Assembly: GCA_963677325.2 (NCBI GenBank)
Contig: CAXXGM010000007.1
Coordinates: 1-64,000 of the forward strand
Direction: 5' to 3'
Source: G963677325 sp963677325
GTDB lineage: Bacteria > Bacteroidota > Bacteroidia > Bacteroidales > Prolixibacteraceae
DNA length: 64,000 nt
Position 1 is the first letter of the stretch. Each line of letters begins with the position of its first letter. Shown here in pieces: positions 17,392 through 25,622 of this stretch. Both the position numbers and the translations under genes were made by a program. The notes below the pieces were generated by a model. The model was not told the DNA's origin. It did not search any database and saw only the letters and a list, made by a program, of their open reading frames with translations.

Positions 17392-19356
17392 TTAAAATTT
17401 GCAGTTAAATCCAATATTAAACAATTCCTTAAACTGCCATTTTGGTTTGCGATCGATCACTTTCCCGGCTGCATCGTAGACGGGAAACTTTGTATTGTAA
17501 TCATATATCAACTCGCTCATAATCATTACATTGACATAATGATTGACTCGCATGGTGAGTGTTTGTTCCCAGTCAAAAGAGAATTTTCTGAACGGATAAA
17601 GATAATTGTTGAAAAATTCAGCTTTAGTGTCGTAGTTTATATTTTCGGCAAGTTTCTTTTTCCAGTTGCTTTTGACGATAAGACCCGGTTGCCACAACCT
17701 TTTGGTTCCTGCCTCCAGTCCATAATTAGTGGGTTTGATTCTGGCGGTATCGTTAACAAAAGTGCTCTTGGATGAAATCGGGGAAAGAAACAAAGAAAAA
17801 TTGGCATTCGGTTTGTAATCAAGACCGATGGAAAAAGTCAGGTATCCGGGTGACATAAAAGCGGAGATCGGATTTTTCATGTCCGGGAAATTATATCCGG
17901 GCGCCATCTGAGTCTTGAAGTTTCCTTCTGCTGAATAGAACCATTTTTTGAAAGCCGAATAGCCAAAACGGCTTTGAAATTCCAGTTTATCGTCGTTCTT
18001 CTGGAATCCTTTGGTTTTCGTCTGGTTGATTCCATATCTCAACTCAGCGCTGTTCTCCCATCTTAGTTTTGCCTTGGAGTAATTGGCCTTGTATTTTCCG
18101 ATCACTAGGGCCGCAAGCGAGCTCTCACCTCCTTTGGCCCAGTTCGAGAGTGAAGTTTGAGTGAATCCGAGCGATCCGAACCCCTCAAGAGTCCATGGTA
18201 AGGCTTCCGCTTTAACGATCTTTATCTGTTTGAGTTTTCGGTCTGGTTCAGATGTGCGAAAAGTTATTTCTTTTTTTTGTGATTCTTTCAGCCTGGTCAG
18301 GACCACTCCGTCATCAATGATCATCTTTATTTTCCCTTTGCCAGTATTAATCAGAATCACACTGATTGAATCATTCTGCGGATTTTTTAGATACATACGG
18401 ATAGGGGACATTGGGTGATTGGCAGTCCATATTTCAGACTTGTCTTCTGAACTATTATAAAAACGCAATAAAACAGAATCATTTTCTGCATGATTTGTCA
18501 GATATTTAAGGGCAAATTTAAGAGAGTCATTGACCTTAAGGACTTCTTTATCATTGAAATCATTCAATAATTTAAAATTCCATCTATTGATTTTTTTTTC
18601 TTCGTTGCTGATTTTTGCTTTTGAATAGTCTGAAATGTATTCATTGCGATAATTTACAATGGACATACTGCGCCATAGATTCAAAATAGAATCATTGTAA
18701 GATTTACGTAAAGAATTAAATAGCTGATTTCTTAGGGAATCTGCGGATAATGGAGAAAGATCAGGTTTGATGTTGCTGAAAGACTGGTAGAGGTTCGTTT
18801 TAAACGAAAGCGGTAATTCATGTTCCTTTTCAGTAATTAGAACGGAAGGCTCTCCATTTGGGATGACAGGGGCATTGATTGTCGCATTTTCAATGATCTG
18901 CCTGGGAATGGGAATATTAACCAAACTGAGACTGTCGGCTATCTTCTTCTGAAGTTTTTCAATCCTGTTACGGGCTTCTTTTTCTGAAATAAATCCTTTG
19001 ATTTTATTAATATTCTTTATATCCTGTGGTCTTCTGTCGAAAAGATAGACGAGATGCTCATCACCAAGGATCTTATTCATCTTAACGACCAGCGTATCAA
19101 CAGGAGGATTTTCAGCATATTCCAGGATACCTGTAATAGGCTGTTTATATGATTGATCCGTAATATACCATTCTCCTCCTGAGTTTAATAATTTATTGAG
19201 ATAATCAATACTCCATTTCAAAGAATCTCTTATTTCCTTCTTATCATTTCCCTCTCTGAATCGAGATGTAAATTTCTCTGCTTTTGAAAAATTTACATTT
19301 AATATAATGAGTGAAATAAGCAACAAAGATAGGATACTCTTAATCATCAAAGTCAA
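17392..19356 (-). CDS. Exported DUF3078-domain protein
   Basis: 654 residues with a signal peptide (about 1-26). The C-terminal ~260 residues match DUF3078: GFGSLGFTQTSLSNWAKGGE, KLEFQSRFGYSAFKKWFYSA, NFSLFLSPISSKSTFVN and the closing KELFNIGFNCKF. Alternating polar/hydrophobic strands and a terminal Phe suggest an outer-membrane beta-barrel. The N-terminal ~390 residues are a lineage-specific extension that includes an APW-like segment (SVILINTGKGKIKMIIDDGV). The function of the family is not established. It is transcribed divergently from era and converges on the prenyltransferase gene, with 12 bp between the two stops. Confidence 0.7.
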   Translation of the reverse strand: MTLMIKSILSLLLISLIILNVNFSKAEKFTSRFREGNDKKEIRDSLKWSIDYLNKLLNSGGEWYITDQSYKQPITGILEYAENPPVDTLVVKMNKILGDEHLVYLFDRRPQDIKNINKIKGFISEKEARNRIEKLQKKIADSLSLVNIPIPRQIIENATINAPVIPNGEPSVLITEKEHELPLSFKTNLYQSFSNIKPDLSPLSADSLRNQLFNSLRKSYNDSILNLWRSMSIVNYRNEYISDYSKAKISNEEKKINRWNFKLLNDFNDKEVLKVNDSLKFALKYLTNHAENDSVLLRFYNSSEDKSEIWTANHPMSPIRMYLKNPQNDSISVILINTGKGKIKMIIDDGVVLTRLKESQKKEITFRTSEPDRKLKQIKIVKAEALPWTLEGFGSLGFTQTSLSNWAKGGESSLAALVIGKYKANYSKAKLRWENSAELRYGINQTKTKGFQKNDDKLEFQSRFGYSAFKKWFYSAEGNFKTQMAPGYNFPDMKNPISAFMSPGYLTFSIGLDYKPNANFSLFLSPISSKSTFVNDTARIKPTNYGLEAGTKRLWQPGLIVKSNWKKKLAENINYDTKAEFFNNYLYPFRKFSFDWEQTLTMRVNHYVNVMIMSELIYDYNTKFPVYDAAGKVIDRKPKWQFKELFNIGFNCKF

Positions 19357-19567
19357 GTTTAATCGTGAATGGCGAAAATAAATAAATAGGGCCTATAATT
19401 AAAATTAAAATATTATTTTTAACATTTCCTAACGTTTTAATAACTGTAAGGCTTTGGTCCTGAGTTTAGGAATTTGGTTATTTAAAATTATTTTGAATTG
19501 ATTTCATTTATCGGCCCTTTCCCTGAGCCGTTATAAGCAGGCTGTCTTTCCATCTCGTTGAAATTGC

Positions 19568-19575
19568 TATCTTTG
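19568..19575 (+). promoter_or_regulatory. Predicted -7 box of the era promoter
   Basis: TATCTTTG matches TAnnTTTG exactly. It lies inside the longest possible era ORF (ATG at 19558), so transcription should begin at about 19581. That excludes the upstream start and supports the ATG at 19597. Confidence 0.55.
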
Positions 19576-19596
19576 CAGAAAATTGCAATAGATAAG

Positions 19597-20481
19597 ATGT
19601 CCCATAAATCAGGTTTTGTAAATATTATAGGAAATCCAAATGTAGGCAAATCTACACTGATGAATGCCCTGGTAGGAGAGAAACTTTCCATTATTACTTC
19701 CAAGATGCAAACGACTCGTCACCGCATTAAAGGCATTGTTAACGGAGAGGATTTCCAGATTGTCTATTCCGATACTCCCGGTATATTGAAACCGGTAGAT
19801 AAACTGCAGGAATCGATGCTCAGATTTGTGGATAATGCTCTTGTTGATGCCGATATTTTGCTGTATGTAACAGATGTAGTCGAGAATTTTGAGAAAAATG
19901 CTTCTTATCTGGAAAAGATAAAAAATGCGCAGGTACCTGTCATGGTTTTGATTAATAAAATTGATCTTAGCGATCAGAATAAATTGACAGAGTTAGTAGA
20001 TAGATGGAAGGAAGTTGTTCCGGAAGCTGAAATAATGCCGATCTCAGCAAAAGAAAAATTCAACCTCGATTACGTATTTAAAAGGATACTGGCAAATCTT
20101 CCCGAAGGTCCTGCATTTTTCTCAAAGGATGAACTGACCGATCGTAATGAAAGGTTTTTTGTTCAGGAGATTATAAGAGAAAAGATATTATTGTTTTATC
20201 AGAAAGAGATTCCCTATGCTGTAGAAATAGAAGTGGAGTCTTTCAAGGACGAGCCTAAACTTCTGCGAATCGGAGCTGTTATTTACGTGGAACGAGATTC
20301 CCAGAAAGCCATCATTATAGGACATCAGGGTAGCGCTCTGAAGAAAGTGGGCACAGAAGCACGATTGGATATCGAGGAATTTTTCGGTAAAAAAACATTC
20401 CTGGAACTTTTTGTTAAAGTCGCAAAAGATTGGAGAGACAAGGAAGGTCAATTGCGCAATTTTGGGTACGAAATACAATAA
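19597..20481 (+). CDS. era: GTPase Era
   Basis: 294 residues from the ATG at 19597 (MSHKSGFVNIIGNPNVGKST), which gives the usual Era N-terminus; the ORF extends 13 codons upstream but over a promoter. G1 is GNPNVGKS, G3 DTPG, G4 NKID and G5 SAKE, followed by a C-terminal KH domain with VIYVERDSQKAIIIGHQG, ALKKVGTEARLDIE and the closing LELFVKVAKDWRDKEG. Era binds the 3' end of 16S rRNA and takes part in 30S subunit maturation. It is near der, another ribosome-assembly GTPase, in the same direction, but a 200-bp repeat-rich spacer separates them. Confidence 0.95.
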   Translation: MSHKSGFVNIIGNPNVGKSTLMNALVGEKLSIITSKMQTTRHRIKGIVNGEDFQIVYSDTPGILKPVDKLQESMLRFVDNALVDADILLYVTDVVENFEKNASYLEKIKNAQVPVMVLINKIDLSDQNKLTELVDRWKEVVPEAEIMPISAKEKFNLDYVFKRILANLPEGPAFFSKDELTDRNERFFVQEIIREKILLFYQKEIPYAVEIEVESFKDEPKLLRIGAVIYVERDSQKAIIIGHQGSALKKVGTEARLDIEEFFGKKTFLELFVKVAKDWRDKEGQLRNFGYEIQ

Positions 20482-20685
20482 TTCAGTTTCAAGGTTTTAT
20501 AGTTGCAAGTTTCGAAGTTTTAAGGTTCAACGGTCTTAAAGTTTCAAGTTTCAAAGTTTCAAAAATTTCAAGGTTTATATTGAAACATTGAAATAATTCT
20601 TTGGAACATTGAAACAGTATATTGAAACATTGAAACAATTTTTTGAAACATTGAAACCTTTAGAACTTGAAACAAAAAACAGAGC
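20482..20685. repeat. Degenerate GTTTCAA / TTGAAAC repeat cluster with inverted symmetry
   Basis: The first half holds many (A)GTTTCAA(G/A) units (about 20488-20575). The second half holds many TTGAAAC(A) units in the opposite orientation (about 20579-20672). Transcripts could fold into a long imperfect hairpin. It fills the whole gap between era and der. Confidence 0.75.
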
Positions 20686-21993
20686 ATGAGCAATATAGTA
20701 GCAATAGTAGGAAGGCCAAACGTTGGGAAGTCAACTTTTTTTAACCGGCTGACGGAGTCAAGGCAGGCAATCGTGGACGATATGTCTGGAGTAACACGCG
20801 ACCGGAACTATGGGAAAGTCGTATGGAATGGTGTTGAATTTTCAATTGTTGATACCGGTGGGTACGTTTCAGGATCAGAAGATATTTTTGAGGAAGAGAT
20901 CCGCCGGCAGGTGAATCTGGCTATCCAGGAATCTGATCTTATCCTTTTCCTGGTCGATGTGGAAAGCGGACTTACTGATCTTGATATTGCGGTGTATGAT
21001 ATGCTCCGCCGTAATGTAAAGCCTGTTATTACAGTTGTTAATAAAGTGGATAATCACCAGAGAAGTTTGGATGCCAATGAATTTTATTCCTTAGGCCTTG
21101 ACCAGATTTTCTGTGTGTCATCCGTAAACGGATCCGGAACAGGTGATCTTTTGGATGAAATAGTGGAGAAACTTCCTAAAAAAGTTGAAGAGGAGATGAA
21201 TGGTGATATTCCCAAAATTGCCATCGTTGGAAGGCCAAATGTCGGGAAATCTTCCATTATCAATACCCTGGTCGGGGAAGAACGTCATGTGGTTACCGAC
21301 ATTGCAGGAACGACAAGAGATTCTGTCAGCCAGCGATATACTAAATTCGGTCATGATTTTATTCTCGTAGATACTGCAGGTCTTCGCAAAAAGCAAAAAG
21401 TGGCCGAAGATGTAGAATTTTATTCTGTGATGCGTTCGGTGCGTTCGATTGAAAATTCAGATATTTGTATTCTTGTGATCGATGCCACAAGAGGAGTGGA
21501 GGGTCAGGACGTTACAATTTTCCATCTGATTCACCGCAATAAAAAAGGAGTGGTCGTGGTTGTAAATAAATGGGATTTGGTTGAGAAAGACAATCATACG
21601 ATGAAAAACGTGGAGAAGGAGATCTTTGAAAAATTTGCTCCTGTTACCGATATCCCCATTGTATTTACCTCTGCTTTAACCAAACAAAGGATACTTAAAG
21701 TTCTCGAAGTGGCGATGGTTGTCTCTGAAAACAGAAAGAAACGTATTCCTACTTCCAAATTAAATGAGGTATTGCTGAATGCTATTGAAAATTATCCCCC
21801 GCCTGCAAATAAAGGGAAATACATAAAGATCAAATACATTACACAGCTTCCCTCTTATATCCCAAGCTTTGTTTTTTTCTGTAATCTTCCCCAATACATC
21901 AAGGATCCTTACAAGAGATTCCTTGAGAATAAGATACGGGAGAACTTTGATTTCACCGGTGTTCCCATCCAGCTCTTCTTTCGGCAGAAATAA
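20686..21993 (+). CDS. der: GTPase Der (EngA)
   Basis: 435 residues with two tandem GTPase domains, each with a full motif set: GRPNVGKS at about 9 and again at about 182, DTGG and DTAG, NKVD and NKWD. A C-terminal KH-like domain follows (about 350-435), with IKIKYITQLPSYIPSFVFF and the closing FTGVPIQLFFR. The double G domain and length are diagnostic. Der acts in 50S subunit biogenesis. The ATG at 20686 directly follows the GTTTCAA repeat cluster, so any promoter must lie in or before those repeats, or transcription reads through from era. Confidence 0.96.
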   Translation: MSNIVAIVGRPNVGKSTFFNRLTESRQAIVDDMSGVTRDRNYGKVVWNGVEFSIVDTGGYVSGSEDIFEEEIRRQVNLAIQESDLILFLVDVESGLTDLDIAVYDMLRRNVKPVITVVNKVDNHQRSLDANEFYSLGLDQIFCVSSVNGSGTGDLLDEIVEKLPKKVEEEMNGDIPKIAIVGRPNVGKSSIINTLVGEERHVVTDIAGTTRDSVSQRYTKFGHDFILVDTAGLRKKQKVAEDVEFYSVMRSVRSIENSDICILVIDATRGVEGQDVTIFHLIHRNKKGVVVVVNKWDLVEKDNHTMKNVEKEIFEKFAPVTDIPIVFTSALTKQRILKVLEVAMVVSENRKKRIPTSKLNEVLLNAIENYPPPANKGKYIKIKYITQLPSYIPSFVFFCNLPQYIKDPYKRFLENKIRENFDFTGVPIQLFFRQK

Positions 21994-22033
21994 CTTTATT
22001 ATAGACTTTTAGGTGTTAAGTGAAAATATTAAT

Positions 22034-22041
22034 TATCTTTG
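22034..22041 (+). promoter_or_regulatory. Predicted -7 box of the DEAD-box helicase gene
   Basis: TATCTTTG is a perfect TAnnTTTG match and would leave a leader of about 95 nt, long for this region. Long leaders are common for cold-inducible DEAD-box helicases, but no specific fold was identified. Confidence 0.45.
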
Positions 22042-22143
22042 TGCCACTTTTCTCCAAAGAAGAATATTTCATACAGATAATAAAAACAGTTGCGGGTAGT
22101 TTGTACTGAGAGTTAATGATTTTAGACCCGCTTTACGTAATAG

Positions 22144-23847
22144 ATGATGCAATTTAACGAAATGGGTCTGGATCCAAGGATTCAGAAAGGAATCCATGAA
22201 ATGGGATTCGAACAACCTTCTCCGATTCAGGAACAATTTATCTCTCTTTTTCTAAAAAAACCTTCCGATATTGTTGGGCTTGCTCAAACCGGAACTGGTA
22301 AAACGGCTGCATTTGGTCTGCCAATGTTGCAAAAGATAGATCCTGCCAAAAAGGTACCCCAGGCATTGATTTTGAGTCCTACCAGGGAACTTTGTGTCCA
22401 GACTGCAAGAGAGCTCGGGGATTATGCAAAATATCTTCCTGATGTTGTGATTACTCCTATTTATGGCGGTGCCGATATTGGTCCCCAGATTAGAGCCCTG
22501 AACAAAGGAGTCCATATTATCACTGCCACTCCCGGACGCATGCATGATGTGATAAGGAAAAATAAGGTAGATCTCTCCCAGATTTCCATTCTGGTGCTGG
22601 ATGAAGCAGACGAGATGCTGAATATGGGTTTCCAGGAAGATGTAGATGCTATTTTAGAGAAAACTCCCAAGACAAAAAATACATTGCTTTTTTCAGCTAC
22701 TATGCCCAGGGAAGTGGCGGAAATTGCAAAGAATTACATGAATAATCCCATCGAAATTTCGGTTGGAAAGAAAAACAGCGGAGCAGATAATGTCGAGCAC
22801 ATATACCATATGGTGCACGCTAAAGACAGATATTCAGCTTTAAAAAGGGTAATGGATTTTGTGCCGGAAGTTTATGGAATTGTTTTTTGTCGCACACGTC
22901 AGGAGACCAATGAAGTTGCCACACAATTAATAGCTGATGGTTATAGTGCAGAAGCACTGCACGGAGATTTAAGTCAGCAGCAGCGCGATTACGTAATGGA
23001 AAAATTCCGGACCCGCGGAGTACAGATGCTGGTAGCTACCGATGTGGCCGCCCGCGGATTGGATGTAGATGATCTGACCCATATTATAAACTTCAATCTG
23101 CCTGACGATCTGGAAAGCTACACCCATCGCAGTGGAAGAACAGGTAGAGCGGGGAAATCGGGAATTTCCATTTCAATCATCAATTTGAAAGAACAGGGTA
23201 AAATCAGATCAATTGAAAAAACGCTTGGCAAGAAATTCATCCGTAAACCTGTACCCGGAGGTAAAGAAATTTGTGAGAAACAGCTGATGTTTATAATTGA
23301 CAAGCTGCATGATGTTACATTCAATGAACAGCAGATAGAGCCATTTCTTCCAACTGTTTATCAAAAGCTTGAACATCTCACCAAGGAGGAACTGATCAAA
23401 CACATTGTCTCACTTGAATTCAACCGTTTCCTCGATTATTACGGCAAAACACCTGATTTAAATAGTCCGGATTTGCATGAAGGTGGACGGAAAGAATCAA
23501 GGAAAATATCGGAGGGATTCAAAACATTTAAATTGAATGTTGGTAAATCCAACGGTATCTCTCCTAAAGATATTATCACTTTTGTGATAGATGCAACCGG
23601 CAGAAAAAATGTAGAGATCGGGAAAATTGATCTTTACAAGACTTTTTCCACTGTTGAAGTTGAAGAGAGTGCCGGAAATAATCTGATGAAAAACAGCCGC
23701 GGAATGGGATTCCATGGAGTCTATTATGATGTGAAAGAAGCAAGGGAACAATTTGACTACAATAGCGATTCCGGAAGACGAAACAAAGGATTCTCCAGAA
23801 ATGATGGAAATGGTGAATTCAAAAGACGTAGTTGGAAGAAAAGATAA
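22144..23847 (+). CDS. DEAD-box ATP-dependent RNA helicase with C-terminal DbpA-like RNA-binding domain
   Basis: 567 residues. The motif series is complete: Q motif (GFEQPSPIQEQ), I (AQTGTGKT), Ia (PTRELCVQ), II (DEAD), III (SAT), IV (IVFCRTRQE), V (ATDVAARGLD) and VI (HRSGRTGRAG). After the two RecA-like domains come a linker and a DbpA-type RRM-like domain (about 460-530, LNVGKSNGISPKDIITFVI), then a basic Arg/Lys/Gly tail (NRRNKGFSRNDGNGEFKRRS) suited to RNA contact. It belongs to the CsdA/DeaD-like class, which unwinds rRNA or structured mRNA in the cytoplasm. The two adjacent ATGs at 22144 and 22147 cannot be told apart. Confidence 0.92.
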   Translation: MMQFNEMGLDPRIQKGIHEMGFEQPSPIQEQFISLFLKKPSDIVGLAQTGTGKTAAFGLPMLQKIDPAKKVPQALILSPTRELCVQTARELGDYAKYLPDVVITPIYGGADIGPQIRALNKGVHIITATPGRMHDVIRKNKVDLSQISILVLDEADEMLNMGFQEDVDAILEKTPKTKNTLLFSATMPREVAEIAKNYMNNPIEISVGKKNSGADNVEHIYHMVHAKDRYSALKRVMDFVPEVYGIVFCRTRQETNEVATQLIADGYSAEALHGDLSQQQRDYVMEKFRTRGVQMLVATDVAARGLDVDDLTHIINFNLPDDLESYTHRSGRTGRAGKSGISISIINLKEQGKIRSIEKTLGKKFIRKPVPGGKEICEKQLMFIIDKLHDVTFNEQQIEPFLPTVYQKLEHLTKEELIKHIVSLEFNRFLDYYGKTPDLNSPDLHEGGRKESRKISEGFKTFKLNVGKSNGISPKDIITFVIDATGRKNVEIGKIDLYKTFSTVEVEESAGNNLMKNSRGMGFHGVYYDVKEAREQFDYNSDSGRRNKGFSRNDGNGEFKRRSWKKR

Positions 23848-23995
23848 AATGCTTCTGTTTGTTGCTGACATGGGGTTGGAATATATATGTCAAAATGACA
23901 TGTATATTAGAATGGCCATAGAGTTCCGAAAGGGTAGATAAAGAATAAATTAGAAAGGCTGTCTGAAAAGGCGGCCTTTTCGGTTATAAATAATA

Positions 23996-24028
23996 AAAAG
24001 AGGGTGACTTTTGGGGACACCCTCTTTT
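23996..24028. terminator. Bidirectional intrinsic terminator
   Basis: The arms AAAAGAGGGTG (23996-24006) and CACCCTCTTTT (24018-24028) are perfect complements around an 11-nt loop. An A-rich left flank and T-rich right flank make it work in both directions. It lies between the stop of the helicase gene (+) and that of htrA (-). A weaker GC-containing hairpin (about 23958-23982) precedes it on the plus side. Confidence 0.75.
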
Positions 24029-24048
24029 AAATTATGGTGATAATTTTA

Positions 24049-25515
24049 TTATTCGGGTTTAATAATGTAATAAGCCCATTCTCCGTTTGGATAAACACCT
24101 TCAATTAGAACTGGCTTTTTGCTGTTTGATTTGCCAAGGATATCGTCAACATCCTCCTTACTCGAGACGGGTTGTTTATTGATGTCAGTGATAATAAATC
24201 CTTTCCTGATTCCGGCATCCTTTAATTTCCCTTTTGATAGATTTGTAATCTGTACTCCATGATCAATCTGAAGCCTGTCGGCATCACGGTTAGACAAAGG
24301 ACCAAATTCGGCCCCTATAGCAGACATTTCAATTTTTGGTCCTGGACTTATTGAGGTATCTCCCTTGAGACTAACTTTAACATCTTTCAATTGGCCATTT
24401 CTTCTGATGGTAACGTTGATATCTATTCCTGGACTATATTTCCATATGGTTTCTATTAATTGTTGACTGCTGTTAACCTTAATCCCATTGATTGAAATAA
24501 TTAAATCACCTTTTTTTATGCCTGCTCTTTCAGCCGAACCGCCAGATGTAGTCGCGTTAACATATACCCCCTGGAAATTCTCCATTTTATTTGCTTTGGC
24601 AATACTGTCGTTTACATCTCTGATCATAACTCCAAGAATGGCTCTTTGAACACGCCCGAATTTTGCAATATCATCAACAACCTTCTTTGCTATCAGAGAA
24701 GGTACAGCGAAAGCATAACCTGTATAGGATCCGGTTTGTGACGCAATAGCGGTATTGATACCCACCAGATTTCCCCGGCTGTCAACCAATGCACCGCCGC
24801 TGTTTCCGGGATTTACTGCTGCATCTGTCTGAATGAATGATTCCAGTGGTAATTTTTGTCCCTGAATAATATTGAGGCTTCTGGATTTAGCGCTGACAAT
24901 ACCTGCGGTAACAGTAGAGGTGAGATTAAAAGGGTTCCCTACGGCCAGTACCCATTCTCCAAGCTTCAGAGCATCCGAATTCCCCCAGGTCAGGTAAGGA
25001 AGGTTGTTCCCTTCTATCTTTATCAGGGCGATATCTGTATTAGGGTCCCGTCCGATCACTTTGGCTTTGTATTCGTGACCATCATTGGTTATCACTTGAA
25101 GATTGACGCTTTCATCAACCACGTGATTGTTTGTGACGATATATCCGTCAGGGCTGATAATGACTCCTGAACCTTCAGCCATCCTGTACTGAGGCTGTTG
25201 CTGTCTGTGTCTTTGACGATTGCCCGGACCAAAGAAGAAATCATAGAGCGGATTATCCTCCATGTCACCTTGTTCTTCTTTCATCTGTACCTTTACGTGA
25301 ACAACAGCGTGAACACTTTTTTCAGCGGCCATTGTTAAGTCAGGCAATTGGGCTTGTGGGCTTTCCGGGGCCATATTATTGGCAAGAAGCAATGGGGAAT
25401 TTTCCCTTACAACTACCTGGGGTCGGTCGACTAATTTCGCGTAAAGGAAAATTGCCAAAATGGCTCCTGCAAAAGCAATTAACAAACCTGAAATAATCCT
25501 TTTTGTTCTTTCCAT
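24049..25515 (-). CDS. htrA: Periplasmic serine protease of the DegP/HtrA family
   Basis: 488 residues from the ATG at 25513-25515 (MERTKRIISGLLIAFAGAIL); the ORF extends 13 codons further upstream and that start cannot be fully excluded. An N-terminal signal or anchor helix (about 6-25) is followed by a trypsin-like domain. The catalytic triad is His131 (TNNHVVD), Asp161 (PNTDIALIK) and Ser239 (NPGNSGGAL). Two PDZ domains follow (about 290-380 and 395-488). A flexible Gln/Arg-rich LA loop (QRHRQQQPQ) precedes the active domain. It degrades and refolds misfolded envelope proteins. Neighbouring clpB suggests a protein quality-control cluster, although a separate promoter is likely. Confidence 0.93.
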   Translation of the reverse strand: MERTKRIISGLLIAFAGAILAIFLYAKLVDRPQVVVRENSPLLLANNMAPESPQAQLPDLTMAAEKSVHAVVHVKVQMKEEQGDMEDNPLYDFFFGPGNRQRHRQQQPQYRMAEGSGVIISPDGYIVTNNHVVDESVNLQVITNDGHEYKAKVIGRDPNTDIALIKIEGNNLPYLTWGNSDALKLGEWVLAVGNPFNLTSTVTAGIVSAKSRSLNIIQGQKLPLESFIQTDAAVNPGNSGGALVDSRGNLVGINTAIASQTGSYTGYAFAVPSLIAKKVVDDIAKFGRVQRAILGVMIRDVNDSIAKANKMENFQGVYVNATTSGGSAERAGIKKGDLIISINGIKVNSSQQLIETIWKYSPGIDINVTIRRNGQLKDVKVSLKGDTSISPGPKIEMSAIGAEFGPLSNRDADRLQIDHGVQITNLSKGKLKDAGIRKGFIITDINKQPVSSKEDVDDILGKSNSKKPVLIEGVYPNGEWAYYIIKPE

Positions 25516-25622
25516 AATAATTTTTTTAAACATTGAATGACCATAATATATCAAATAATATACCAGATATGTTTACGCCGGGAGCACATAAAATTTAAAA
25601 ATTATTAAATTTTAAATTTTTA

